From a virus, in IMG/VR virus record IMGVR_UViG_3300046674_000228, positions 1 to 44,693 of that record: DNA of 44,693 nt. One strand, written 5' to 3'. Both the position numbers and the translations under genes were made by a program. Below the pieces are notes generated by a model. That model was given only the letters and a program-made list of their open reading frames with translations, was not told the DNA's origin and searched no databases. Below are positions 6,966 through 15,413 of the stretch, piece by piece. The first letter of the stretch is position 1; each line of letters begins with the position of its first letter.

Positions 6966-7067
6966 TAAATACTACCCCTGTAGCGAAGCGACGAAGTCGC
7001 GTCTAAATTGTTCCGAAAAATTAAGGAGCCCTGGGTAAATTGACAGATTTCTACCCAGGGCCATTCC

Positions 7068-7220
7068 TCAATATTTAATTGAGCGATACCACTTGCTTTC
7101 TTTCTTTGAAAATCGCTTCCATTGCTTAGATGTAAGTTTCCCATAAGGAACATCAGCCAAGGCGTAGTCAATGCCCTTTTGATTGAGGTAAGCATGGACC
7201 ATGCTTTCAGGGTGCTTCAT
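7068..7220 (-). CDS. Basic hypothetical protein, 50 aa
   Basis: Start ATG at 7220 is preceded by AAGGAG at ideal spacing, so it is preferred over an upstream ATG at 7268. The protein is Lys/Tyr-rich and basic (SKQWKRFSKKESKWYRS), possibly nucleic-acid binding. No family recognised. Confidence 0.6.
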   Translation of the reverse strand: MKHPESMVHAYLNQKGIDYALADVPYGKLTSKQWKRFSKKESKWYRSIKY

Positions 7221-7290
7221 TTGATTACTCCTTAGGTTAGTTAATGCAACTCGACATAAGTACTCCACAACTTATATCAAGCAATATCAA

Positions 7291-7500
7291 CTAACTACGG
7301 TTGAAATCCCAGGGGGTGTTGCTCTTGTTGCAAAGGCCGTAAAAGTCCTTGTCACCCTCGTAAGTGAAATTAAACCATTCGTTCTCAATGCCGAACATGA
7401 ACCACTTCTCGGGAATGTATCCGAAGAAGTTAAGCCACTGCCTTACCCAAAGGGGAAGGTCGTTAATGGTGTGGGTCTTGGAAGAAAGCTTAGTGTCCAT
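7291..7500 (-). CDS. Hypothetical protein, 69 aa
   Basis: Aromatic-rich small protein (many Trp/Phe), ATG at 7500, no cysteine or membrane motif. It follows a terminator-like hairpin (7542-7581) that closes gene 7599-8477, so expression may be by readthrough. Confidence 0.55.
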   Translation of the reverse strand: MDTKLSSKTHTINDLPLWVRQWLNFFGYIPEKWFMFGIENEWFNFTYEGDKDFYGLCNKSNTPWDFNRS

Positions 7501-7541
7501 TGTTAACTCCCACTACTTAAGTACCAGCTAGGCACAACAAA

Positions 7542-7581
7542 GCCCGACTAGTTAATCCAAACCACAGATTTCTAGCCGGGC
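7542..7581 (-). terminator. Terminator after first early gene
   Basis: On the minus strand GCCCGGCTAG pairs with CTAGTCGGGC (7581-7572 with 7551-7542, one G-U pair), followed by TTTGTTG. It would reduce expression of the remaining left-arm genes relative to gene 7599-8477. Confidence 0.6.
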
Positions 7582-7598
7582 CAAGTTGCGTCGAACTA

Positions 7599-8477
7599 TT
7601 ACTTTACGAACTTCAGGGTCCAAGACTTGGTGTCAATCTTCTCACCATCGGAGTTGTGAACATCCTTGTTGAACGTCCAAACAAACTCCTCACCACTGGT
7701 GAGCTTGTCGTAAGTGCGGTCGATGGACTTCAGGTACTCAAGGAACTGAGTAGTAATCTCACCCGAAGTAATCGTCTCACCCTTAACACGCTTGCTAAGA
7801 ACCTGAGCGAGCATAGTAGTGGTGGACTTGAACGTAGTAACACCGTCCTTAACCACCTCACTACCAATGTTCTCGGGGGTAACAACCTCTACGTCATTAC
7901 CGTTCTCATCCTTAACAATCTCAGTGTCAAGGATCTGAATCTTACGGTAAGACGGGCGAATACCCGTACCACCCGTAGTGTCCGTAGTTCCCGTCTTAAT
8001 ACCACGGGTGGACTTAAGCTCGGGAAGGTACTGGATGTAATCCTCATCCAGCATCTCGCCCATGTCCTTAAAGACCTTAACGCGAGCCCGAAGAATAACC
8101 GAAGACTCCTTAGAGTCCTCACGTGCCTTATCAACCTCAGCATCATTAGCAGCCTCAGGAAGATACTGCTTAGCAATCTCGTTGGCCTCGCTAATAAGCT
8201 TCTCGCGAGTCTCATCGAGCTTAGCAATTCGCTTAAGAAGAGCACCAAGCGAAGGGTCATCCTGAGGGTTACTGTCCCTAATTTCAGCGAGAAGCTTGTT
8301 AGGGTCGGTCTTACTGTCAGCCGCAGCCTGAACAAGTCGGACGTTAGCGTTGTGAACTTCAGCGTCCTTCCAGAACTGGAGAATACTGTCCTGGATCTTC
8401 TTAGGAAGCTGAGCAATTCCCTCACGCTTCTGCTCATCCGTAAGCTCAACCTTGGTTGCCTCGACCGGAGTAGCCAT
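7599..8477 (-). CDS. First left-arm early protein, 292 aa, unknown
   Basis: Starts ATG at 8477 behind AAGGGG. The N-terminal 150 residues are acidic and helical (Lys/Glu/Ala/Asp-rich) and the C-terminal part looks beta-rich with Gly/Thr linkers (TGTTDTTGGTG). Codon use is GC-richer than its neighbours, which produces a long open frame on the opposite strand. First position after the control region, a strong ribosome-binding site and a following terminator suggest a highly expressed early protein. No family recognised. Confidence 0.75.
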   Translation of the reverse strand: MATPVEATKVELTDEQKREGIAQLPKKIQDSILQFWKDAEVHNANVRLVQAAADSKTDPNKLLAEIRDSNPQDDPSLGALLKRIAKLDETREKLISEANEIAKQYLPEAANDAEVDKAREDSKESSVILRARVKVFKDMGEMLDEDYIQYLPELKSTRGIKTGTTDTTGGTGIRPSYRKIQILDTEIVKDENGNDVEVVTPENIGSEVVKDGVTTFKSTTTMLAQVLSKRVKGETITSGEITTQFLEYLKSIDRTYDKLTSGEEFVWTFNKDVHNSDGEKIDTKSWTLKFVK

Positions 8478-9338
8478 GGTAATGCCCCTTAATGTGTCGT
8501 TGTCCCTGTACTAAGGACAGTCTAGCAGAGTCAGGGCACAAAAGGGCACACTTCTACCCGGATTCGTCCCCTGTAGCAAGGATTCTCGTTGCCTTCCTTG
8601 CCTAGTGAACCTTGAACCTTTGACAGTTCAAGATCCCTGTACCCGTACGACCCGGATACCAGCTCGAATTATAAGTACGACTAACCTAGCTACGCCTTTA
8701 TGATCAGCGCTGGACTTATGTTTCCACAACAATAGCTCAGAAGACCTAAGTGTGGCCCGAACTGCCAGTTATCATTTTGCGATTAATCATTTGGGCGCAG
8801 CGAGGCGCAGCATATCAGTACGACCCTGATATTAGCGTGAGTTATAAGTGACTATGCCTAGTACAATTCCCACCAATTAGTTTCAGGTGAAGCAGTATCA
8901 GAAGCGATGTATTTAATTCACCCGGATATTACCCCGGTTACTTAAACAGGGAGAGCTTAAGACTTACTTCGAAAGACTTAACTGGTGACTAGTGGTTAAC
9001 CTGTCCCGTGCGATTGGGAGGGCTTTCGGCTACGTCACAAATGTAATCCGGTTACTTACCCCGGTCACTAGTCCTAATGTAATTGCCGACCCTTTCGGGC
9101 TCGCAAAACAATCACACGACTAGCTACGTAATCGGCACACTATTTAGTTCTCAAGCAACAAGCACTCAGTTACACGCACCGGTTGTTCGGGTTAGCGATT
9201 CGGTTTGTTTCCCTGGCGACATGGAGAACATTACCCCTGTCGCCGATGTTGTCCAAAAATTCCACCCGCACTTCCCTCCCCTAAATCGAGTTCTGACAAA
9301 ATTTTACATTTGGCGTCAACCAAACTAAACTAAATTAC
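8478..9338. other. Divergent intergenic control region
   Basis: About 860 bases between the leftward early and rightward late blocks. It contains the direct repeat at 8533-8550, an inverted repeat TGTCC/GGACA (8501-8505, 8515-8519), a motif copy at 8568-8577, hairpins CTTGAAC/GTTCAAG (8611-8632) and ATATCAG/CTGATAT (8812-8832), the sequence CCGGTTACTTA twice (about 8934 and 9047), and a motif copy at 9234-9243. Likely promoters and possibly an origin; no clear sigma-70 promoter is visible for the plus strand. Confidence 0.5.
8533..8550 (-). promoter_or_regulatory. Tandem TGTGCCCT operator candidate
   Basis: On the minus strand TGTGCCCT occurs twice exactly 10 bases apart (one helical turn), just upstream of TAGACT, a possible -10 element. 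The arrangement suits a protein binding in tandem on one face of DNA upstream of the gene at 7599-8477. Confidence 0.4.
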
Positions 9339-9854
9339 ATGAGCGATATTATAACCCCTGACGTAAATCCCCTAGTGTTCGCAATGGAGAGAACTGGTAT
9401 CACTCTGACTGAACTGTCGAAAGATGTTCTTCTTTCCAAGCAATACATCAATAAGACTGAGTACGGATGCTTCACCAATATTAACGAGCGACTTGTTAGA
9501 TGGTTGGCTCTGAGACTTGGTGATTACTACGATGAGAACATCAGTACAAAACAGATCAACACTTGGTACCAAAATTTTCGCCAGTATAAGCGAAATTCCA
9601 CACGATACAGATTGTCCCAAATTGAAGGGGAGCCTATTAAAGATTCCCCGCCTGTTGGTAACTTCATCTATGACAATGAAGCGTATCGAGAAGAGTTCGT
9701 TAAGTGGCGAAGTAAGTACTGGAATTCCCACTACCAGTTTGCTAAAGATATGTGTATCCATCCCTATACTGTTAAGAACTTTGAGGATGGAGATTGTAAG
9801 GGATTTCCCCAGGAACTTAGGACTCTGCTTATTATGCTGGAAAGTGAAGACTAA
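9339..9854 (+). CDS. Helix-turn-helix protein, 171 aa
   Basis: Residues about 18-55 resemble an XRE-type helix-turn-helix (GITLTELSKDVLLSKQYINK). A second similar segment occurs near the C-terminus (SHYQFAKDMCIHPYTVKNFE), so it may be a duplicated DNA-binding unit. First gene of the late block, with its stop directly abutting the small-terminase start. It may control late transcription or act at the packaging site. Confidence 0.65.
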   Translation: MSDIITPDVNPLVFAMERTGITLTELSKDVLLSKQYINKTEYGCFTNINERLVRWLALRLGDYYDENISTKQINTWYQNFRQYKRNSTRYRLSQIEGEPIKDSPPVGNFIYDNEAYREEFVKWRSKYWNSHYQFAKDMCIHPYTVKNFEDGDCKGFPQELRTLLIMLESED

Positions 9855-10574
9855 ATGAGTGATGGCCCCGACCCGGGTAGTAATAACCCACTTAATCCTA
9901 AGGTTCAGGATTATCTATCCCCTGTAGCCAGAGAACTGGTCCTTTTTATTGAGAGGTTTCACTCTCTTACGGGAGTAGCTCCGGAACGTGTTGGTATGAC
10001 TGATTATCTTGTATCAATCGGTCATAAGGTTTCAGCTACAGAGCTAACGAATATTCTTAAGGATCCATTGTTCAAACGTTCCATGGATGTTCGTGGAATT
10101 ATTATGGATTCTCAGTACGTAGCTAATAAGAAACTTACCCAACGACAAATGACAGCTGCGGCTATGATGTCTTCAGTTGTTGATAGACGTAGTGAAGGTA
10201 AGCGACTTTCAGATCTAGGAATTAGCACAACAGAGTGGTCAACGTGGATGCTTGATGAAACCTTCGTTAGATATTACGAGGGTCGAGTTGAGAAGATGTT
10301 GGCTAATAGTGTGAGTGCTGCTCACCTTGGTTTGATGCGTGGAGTTAATAACGGAAACGTCCAAGCAATTAAGCTTCTGTATGAGATCACTAATCGATAC
10401 AACCCTGCTCAGGAAGACCAGGTTAACGTTAGGGTTCTTCTTAACAGGGTCATCGAAGTTATTCAGAAGCACGTGAAGGATCCTGAGATTCTTACTAACA
10501 TGGCTAGGGAACTAACTCAGGTCGTAGCAATTGAGGCCCCGGCCGTAGTTCAGGGTTCAGTAGTAAGGAGGTAA
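9855..10574 (+). CDS. Small terminase subunit candidate, 239 aa
   Basis: A predominantly helical protein with a central helix-turn-helix-like region (GKRLSDLGISTTEWSTWM, about residues 115-135), followed by helices and a short basic C-terminus. This layout matches phage small terminases with N-terminal DNA-binding and oligomerisation helices. It lies in the right region, though three fibre-like genes separate it from the large subunit. A motif copy at 9919-9928 encodes SPVARE near residue 23, after a disordered Pro/Asn-rich start. Confidence 0.6.
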   Translation: MSDGPDPGSNNPLNPKVQDYLSPVARELVLFIERFHSLTGVAPERVGMTDYLVSIGHKVSATELTNILKDPLFKRSMDVRGIIMDSQYVANKKLTQRQMTAAAMMSSVVDRRSEGKRLSDLGISTTEWSTWMLDETFVRYYEGRVEKMLANSVSAAHLGLMRGVNNGNVQAIKLLYEITNRYNPAQEDQVNVRVLLNRVIEVIQKHVKDPEILTNMARELTQVVAIEAPAVVQGSVVRR

Positions 10575-10576
10575 CC

Positions 10577-10939
10577 ATGGAGTTCAGCTCGATTAATACG
10601 TCGAAGTTCGATATTAACAAGCCACCTCAGGCTTATCCGGATAGTTATCAAGATAGAGACGGTAACTATGAAGGTCCGGATAACAAGGACTACGCCAACA
10701 AGTCAGATAACCATGAATCCTCAGACGTCGACAGTTCAAGGAGAGCTAAGCATCATACTTTGGGAACTGCGAGGAATCAGGCTAGTCCTGGAGATCACAT
10801 TCATGATGGAGTAGTTTCCAAGAAAACAGGCGCCGGCCTCGGCTTGGTGCTAACCGGATCTAAGGGAGGTAATGTGGCGCTAGCTAACCTTATTACCATG
10901 CTCAAAACTGTTATAGAGTTTACGGACTCTACTACTTAA
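10577..10939 (+). CDS. Small structural/fibre-associated protein, 120 aa
   Basis: ATG at 10577 behind a strong GGAGG. The N-terminal 60 residues are polar and disordered; then a segment containing HHTLGTARNQASPGDHIHDG, a His/Gly-rich motif that I recall beside minor tail and fibre proteins of actinobacterial phages. A short hydrophobic helix ends the protein. Probably a minor virion or fibre-attachment protein. Confidence 0.5.
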   Translation: MEFSSINTSKFDINKPPQAYPDSYQDRDGNYEGPDNKDYANKSDNHESSDVDSSRRAKHHTLGTARNQASPGDHIHDGVVSKKTGAGLGLVLTGSKGGNVALANLITMLKTVIEFTDSTT

Positions 10940-10945
10940 TATAAG

Positions 10946-10955
10946 CCCCTGTAGC
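10946..10955 (+). promoter_or_regulatory. Start-associated copy of the dispersed motif
   Basis: CCCCTGTAGC, then AAAATAAGAGG and ATG at 10974. It occupies the short gap between genes 10577-10939 and 10974-11624. A near-identical copy (11616-11625, one mismatch) overlaps the end of gene 10974-11624 and precedes the ribosome-binding site of 11637. Confidence 0.4.
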
Positions 10956-10973
10956 AAAATAAGAGGTTCCGAA

Positions 10974-11624
10974 ATGAGCTCTCTAAGCACGAACTATAAG
11001 TTCTTCAAACCAGGACCTCAGGATCTAGTGGATCCAGTTCAGGATATGAAGAATAATCTAATGATTGCTGATACTAAGATCTTTGGTCTTACTCAGTATC
11101 GGTATTCGACTGATAACGTTCCTGATTTTTCTCAGATGGAAAATGGTTGGAAGGTTATCGATCAGAAGACCGGACGAATTAAGTATCTTTACAATGATCC
11201 GTCTACCGGACCTAGTCTGAAAAACATTCCACGATTGAACAACACTAATCCGTGGAACCCTATTACGTTCAGTGCTGGGTGGGATAATAACGAACCATTG
11301 TTCCCTATGAATTATTGTGCTTGGCGTTACTACATAACGGGATCTACTGACAAGGTAGAGCTTAAGGGTCGATTTACTTCTGCAACTATTGCTAACAATA
11401 CTTCGATCACTATTGCTCCCGCTGGGTCGGTTCCTAGTCCGGTATCTCACAGGTACTTTGGAAATATTCCTGGTATCGGTGGAACTAACACAGAAAACAA
11501 TAGCTCTGCTCGTATCCAGATTACTAACACAGGAAGTATCGTTCTTGTTCACTACGGAACCAGTAATTCAGGTGCAGCTGAGAACTATGCCACTCTAGAT
11601 AACATTATTTATTCTACCCTGTAG
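10974..11624 (+). CDS. Fibre/receptor-binding-like protein 1, 216 aa
   Basis: N-terminal ~70 residues (NYKFFKPGPQDLVDPVQDM) resemble the start of the next two proteins (a short PDPxD-type anchoring segment), then a Gly/Asn/Ser/Thr-rich beta domain with a conserved Trp and a strand pattern LKGRF... NITNTGSIVLVHYG. It is the first of three tandem, size-matched paralogue-like genes. Such proteins usually form trimeric fibres that bind the host surface. The stop lies within a motif-like copy (11616-11625). Confidence 0.6.
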   Translation: MSSLSTNYKFFKPGPQDLVDPVQDMKNNLMIADTKIFGLTQYRYSTDNVPDFSQMENGWKVIDQKTGRIKYLYNDPSTGPSLKNIPRLNNTNPWNPITFSAGWDNNEPLFPMNYCAWRYYITGSTDKVELKGRFTSATIANNTSITIAPAGSVPSPVSHRYFGNIPGIGGTNTENNSSARIQITNTGSIVLVHYGTSNSGAAENYATLDNIIYSTL

Positions 11625-11636
11625 CGAGGAATAGTT

Positions 11637-12251
11637 ATGGCGTTTCCTGCTTCTCTACTCAGAACTCTAGCTACAGATCTGGTCAATGAAATAACTCAGC
11701 TTAATAATAACTGGGATCGAATCGATACAGCTTTTACATCTTTGTATGGGGGAGCGGCGGTAACTCCAGTAGTTACTAGTCCTGCTCTTGGTACCGAGTG
11801 GATTAACAAAGATGGAAAGCTAATGATTTGGAACGGAACAGTTTGGGCCGAACCAGATCTAGAAACTTGGGGAGCCTGGAGTTCTCTCACTATTACTGCT
11901 CCTTATCAAAATGCTGGAGGTAATGCAGCACAGATTAGGAAGAGCAATCTCAATAACGTTGAAATGCGTGGAGCAATCCAACTTAATGCCGGTGCTGATG
12001 CTTTTCCCGATACTGGTTATATCCTTGTTAGTTCAGGACAGTTTGCTGTAGGTACTGGTTATTGTCCAGAAATGACAACAACTGTTCCCGCAGCTATGAA
12101 CTCATCTGCTACAGGGTTCACCAATGGATTTATTTATCTCACGGTAACTGGTGGATCACCTTCTACCTTGGCGGTTTATATTCTGCCACAAGGTGTAAGA
12201 GCAACAGGTAACTCTATTAATCTCGATAACGTGAGATACAAGGGGGCGTAA
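11637..12251 (+). CDS. Fibre/receptor-binding-like protein 2, 204 aa
   Basis: N-terminal anchoring segment (FPASLLRTLATDLVNEITQL) followed by a beta domain with WGAWSSL and NVEMRGAIQLN, matching the WGPW and KIQFRGNIQ of the next protein. ATG at 11637 behind GAGGAA. Interpreted as a paralogue of its two neighbours by layout and these shared positions. Confidence 0.6.
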   Translation: MAFPASLLRTLATDLVNEITQLNNNWDRIDTAFTSLYGGAAVTPVVTSPALGTEWINKDGKLMIWNGTVWAEPDLETWGAWSSLTITAPYQNAGGNAAQIRKSNLNNVEMRGAIQLNAGADAFPDTGYILVSSGQFAVGTGYCPEMTTTVPAAMNSSATGFTNGFIYLTVTGGSPSTLAVYILPQGVRATGNSINLDNVRYKGA

Positions 12252-12979
12252 TGGTAGATCTACTGACACCTAACGTAGGTTTCGTAGTTCCTGAAGATCC
12301 CAACGATATGAAGCTTGTTGATAAATATCTCAACGATAATTGGGCTAAATTTGAGATTCCTCTAGGTTCTCCGAAGATTGTTACGGCCGTACCTGATACT
12401 GATTCCAGTTATAAGCCTGGCGACAGGGTTTATGTTTCTGGTGGATCAGATCCTAATGGTCTTTACGTTTGTCTTGGTGTAGATGCTACGTGGGGAACAT
12501 TCTGGAGGCCTATTAGTCCAGTCTGGGGACCTTGGCGTCGACCCGGCCCTGTAGCAAATCCGAACTCCATTATTCTGGATCCTTCTGCTTACAGGATTGT
12601 TGATGCTGATTCTCCTTTTCAGTATCGACTCTCTAATTTCGGTAAGATTCAGTTTAGAGGTAATATTCAGCGAGTAACAGGAACTTGGCCCGACGTTTCG
12701 GTTACCGGTTATTACCCTACCTACACAACTAACATTCCTGAATGTATTATCCCGGGATCTATTAGAGTTCCTAGTTCACTAAGTAAAGTCTCTTCACCAC
12801 AGATTCAGTCGGCTCCTTATCCCATGAGTTCTTCTCAAACAATTGCCCAGAGTTCACAAGTAATTTATGATGCTGGACAACGACGTTGGGTTATTCGAGT
12901 TAATACGGATGGAATCGCCAATATTACCAAGGTATTTTTCTCCGGAGCCGAGTATGACATTGGAGATATGGAAATTTAA
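12251..12979 (+). CDS. Fibre/receptor-binding-like protein 3, 242 aa
   Basis: Starts LLTPNVGFVVPEDPNDM, a short anchoring segment, then VYVSGGSDPNGLYVC, WGPWRR and a beta-rich C-terminal domain (KIQFRGNIQRVTGTWPDV). A one-mismatch motif (12546-12555) encodes GPVANP. Its ATG overlaps the previous stop and its stop overlaps the terminase start, so the three genes are translationally coupled to packaging genes, an unusual place for fibres. Confidence 0.6.
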   Translation: MVDLLTPNVGFVVPEDPNDMKLVDKYLNDNWAKFEIPLGSPKIVTAVPDTDSSYKPGDRVYVSGGSDPNGLYVCLGVDATWGTFWRPISPVWGPWRRPGPVANPNSIILDPSAYRIVDADSPFQYRLSNFGKIQFRGNIQRVTGTWPDVSVTGYYPTYTTNIPECIIPGSIRVPSSLSKVSSPQIQSAPYPMSSSQTIAQSSQVIYDAGQRRWVIRVNTDGIANITKVFFSGAEYDIGDMEI

Positions 12980-14541
12980 TGGTATCCCGTGAAAGAAAGA
13001 TCGCTAGTATTGAGGATGCGTTTTCTGAACTAGGAACCATTCTTAAGAGAGTAGCCATCGCACCTAATGTTAATAATTACGTTCCACATGCTAAGCAAGA
13101 GGATTATCACACATCCGATGCTTATCTTAGATTGTATATTGGTGGTAACCGTTCTGGTAAAACTACGGGAGGTATTGTTGAAGATATTTGGTGGCTTATA
13201 AATAAGCATCCTTACCTTGATACTCCTGATCCAACTATTAGGCCCGTGATGGGTCGTCTTGTTTCTGTTGACTTTATTAATGGAATCAAGAAGATTATTA
13301 TCCCTCAGCTTAAACAGTGGATTCCACCTAACTACCTAAAAGGTGGAACATGGACTACTGCTTATTCAGAATCTGAACGAGTGCTAAGTTTTGCTAACGG
13401 TTCTGAGCTAGAACTCATGTCTTATGACCAGGATCTCGATAAGTTCGCAGGAACTAGTCGAGATTTTATTCATTTTGATGAAGAGCCGCCAGAAGATATT
13501 TTTAACGAGTGTAAGATGCGACTTATTGACCGTAATGGTCGAGCATGGGTCACTATGACACCCGTTGAAGGTATGACATGGATGTATGACGCAGTTTACG
13601 AACCGGGATCTATGGGGGATCCTGATATTGCTGTTATTGAAGTAGATATGCATGAAAATCCCCACTTGGGTAAGGAAGAGATCGAGAAGGCAACTAAGGG
13701 TCTCTCCGAAGAAGAGAAGGATGCCCGTATTAAGGGTAAGTTTGTCCAGATGGGCGGACTTATTTACAAGAAGTTCAAGGTAGAGACTCATGTTATTCCT
13801 CAGATACCTTTTGAGGAATTCCTAGATCCCAATAGATACAAAATCTATATGAGCCTCGATCACGGGTTGAATAATCCAACATCAGTTCATTGGCATGCTG
13901 TTGATAACGATGGAAACGTCACTACTTTTGATGAACATTACGAGGCTGGCAAGATTATTAGTTATCATGCTGCTGTTATTCTTTCTAAAGATGGTCAGCA
14001 TGGTCGTATGCCAGATATTAGAATTGCTGACCCGGCTCTTGCTCAGCGTAATGGTGTAACGGGAACTTCTATCCAGACTGAATATGCAGTTCTTGGTATT
14101 GGTTTGGGTTTGGCGAACAATGATGTTAAGACTGGACTAGCTAAGGTTTCTCAATATGTAGAGCCTGGACCTAGTGGCAAACCGACTTGGCAAATCACTC
14201 AGAATTGCCCTAATCTGATTCGTGAAGCACTTAGGTATCGCTGGGAAACATGGGCCACTAAGAAGCAGCAAAATAAAAATAACGCTTACGACACTCCACA
14301 TAAGAAGGATGACCATGCAATGGATGATTGCAGGTACTTCTTTACTCTTATGCCGGAACTTAAGCACGCGGCCCCTGTAGCAGAAAAAGCTACTATGCAT
14401 CATCAGCTTGTTGGTGCTGAGGCTTCTAGAGCTGTTATTCAAACAGTATGGAAGCAGATTGATCCTAATCTGACCAAAGAAGCACTGAGCAATTCCAATA
14501 ACACGAACTGGATGCCAGTTCTCAACGATGGAGATTATTAA
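12979..14541 (+). CDS. terL: Large terminase subunit (packaging ATPase/nuclease)
   Basis: 520 residues, the normal length. Walker A GGNRSGKT at residues 55-62, Walker B-type hydrophobics ending in FDEE at 166-169, and an RNase H-like nuclease domain beginning with MSLDHG (Asp 294) and ending with a DDHAMDD acidic motif near residue 440. Together these are the ATP-driven motor and the headful or cohesive-end nuclease that cuts concatemeric DNA at the portal. A motif copy at 14372-14381 encodes APVAEK in the C-terminal tail beyond the nuclease core. Confidence 0.95.
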   Translation: MVSRERKIASIEDAFSELGTILKRVAIAPNVNNYVPHAKQEDYHTSDAYLRLYIGGNRSGKTTGGIVEDIWWLINKHPYLDTPDPTIRPVMGRLVSVDFINGIKKIIIPQLKQWIPPNYLKGGTWTTAYSESERVLSFANGSELELMSYDQDLDKFAGTSRDFIHFDEEPPEDIFNECKMRLIDRNGRAWVTMTPVEGMTWMYDAVYEPGSMGDPDIAVIEVDMHENPHLGKEEIEKATKGLSEEEKDARIKGKFVQMGGLIYKKFKVETHVIPQIPFEEFLDPNRYKIYMSLDHGLNNPTSVHWHAVDNDGNVTTFDEHYEAGKIISYHAAVILSKDGQHGRMPDIRIADPALAQRNGVTGTSIQTEYAVLGIGLGLANNDVKTGLAKVSQYVEPGPSGKPTWQITQNCPNLIREALRYRWETWATKKQQNKNNAYDTPHKKDDHAMDDCRYFFTLMPELKHAAPVAEKATMHHQLVGAEASRAVIQTVWKQIDPNLTKEALSNSNNTNWMPVLNDGDY

Positions 14542-14542
14542 C

Positions 14543-14920
14543 ATGGTTGATGTTGATCCCGAGGTTTTTAACAACCCGGATCGTGGTAAGAGTTACCTTC
14601 CTTTTCTTGATGAAGTAGAAGCTCAGGCTTTTGAGGATCGTAATGCAGAGCTAGAGGGACGACCTTCTCGACAGATTAAGCCTCGTGATAGGTTCGGTAT
14701 CTATGCCGAGCAGTCTGCTAATGGAACTCTTGTTTACGAAGATGGCGATCCAGTAACTATCGGGGACATGCTTACCGATGATATTGGTGCCAAGCTTCGT
14801 AAGCTTGTTGAACTTGAAACATCAGATGTAGCTAAGACTAAGAAGATTGCAGAACTGAACAAGACTAAGAAGGAACTTACTAAGGAACTTGCGGAAGCTA
14901 AGGAGCTTCTGGGTGAGTGA
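14543..14920 (+). CDS. Hypothetical head-region protein, 125 aa
   Basis: ATG at 14543 with GGAG upstream in the terminase tail, preferred over 14528. The last 40 residues are a Lys/Glu/Leu coiled coil (AELNKTKKELTKELAEAKEL). Lies between terminase and portal, so probably virion assembly or a minor head protein. No family recognised. Confidence 0.65.
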   Translation: MVDVDPEVFNNPDRGKSYLPFLDEVEAQAFEDRNAELEGRPSRQIKPRDRFGIYAEQSANGTLVYEDGDPVTIGDMLTDDIGAKLRKLVELETSDVAKTKKIAELNKTKKELTKELAEAKELLGE

Positions 14921-14948
14921 TCGATTCTTTATTATTGAAGCAACTAGT

Positions 14949-15413
14949 ATGGCTCTACCACATAAGTGTCTTAGTTGTGGGGGAGGGGACAAGGGTCGAA
15001 AGTATATTGATACAGGCCTCGACGTAGATTATTACGGAGTGGTTTACTTCTGTACCATGTGCTTCGAAAACCTTGCGGAGAAGGTTGGTTATTCTCCGGA
15101 TATGGATAAGACGCTTCTGGAAGACACCACAGAACGTCAGTTGGTAGAGATTAACAATCTCAAGAAGCAGAATGAGGCAATCAGACATGCCATGGCAGTT
15201 CTTTTGGCTCCTTCTACTATTCCTCTTGGGAATCCTAACCGTCTCGTTGATCGCCTTGTTTCTGGTTTTCAAGCATCTCTCGAAGCAGACCGACAAGCAT
15301 CTATCAATGATTCACGATCTGACGAATCTGTCAGCGTCGAAGGATCTAGCGACGTACTCCCAGCTACAGATGATTCCGTCAGTAAGCCAGCAAAACGCAC
15401 AGGTAGTAAGTAA
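14949..15413 (+). CDS. Zinc-binding head-region protein, 154 aa
   Basis: Starting at ATG 14949 the protein begins ALPHKCLSCGGGD and has CTMCFENL about 25 residues later, a four-cysteine zinc site. A helical middle and a Ser/Asp-rich disordered tail follow. Its last 242 bases are also read in another frame by the membrane protein at 15172-15495. The start has only a weak GAAG; an upstream ATG at 14889 would overlap the previous gene. Confidence 0.6.
   Translation: MALPHKCLSCGGGDKGRKYIDTGLDVDYYGVVYFCTMCFENLAEKVGYSPDMDKTLLEDTTERQLVEINNLKKQNEAIRHAMAVLLAPSTIPLGNPNRLVDRLVSGFQASLEADRQASINDSRSDESVSVEGSSDVLPATDDSVSKPAKRTGSK

Larger units (their letters stand above)
6540..7067. other. Noncoding structured region
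   Basis: No convincing gene. It holds, from left to right: a promoter candidate and inverted repeat CCCGA/TCGGG (6570-6574, 6585-6589); a strong hairpin GTTGGG-GAAGGT with ACCTTC-CCCAAC (6708-6756); two small hairpins GGCC/GGCC (6854-6866) and GGGTC/GACCC (6871-6884); a 12-bp A/T-rich inverted repeat (6925-6965); and a motif copy at 6975-6984. The density of structure suggests a regulatory or replication role. Confidence 0.5.

Noticed and set aside
7656-8492. 278-residue open frame on the plus strand opposite the first early gene
   Set aside because: It mirrors the minus-strand gene, has a Leu/Ser/Arg/Asn composition typical of antisense frames, and no ribosome-binding site. The minus-strand gene has one and is the natural first gene.
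9221-9328. 35-residue frame starting ATGGAG with the motif in the PVA frame
   Set aside because: Sits in the control region without a ribosome-binding site; the PVA reading alone is weak evidence because one frame in three gives it by chance.
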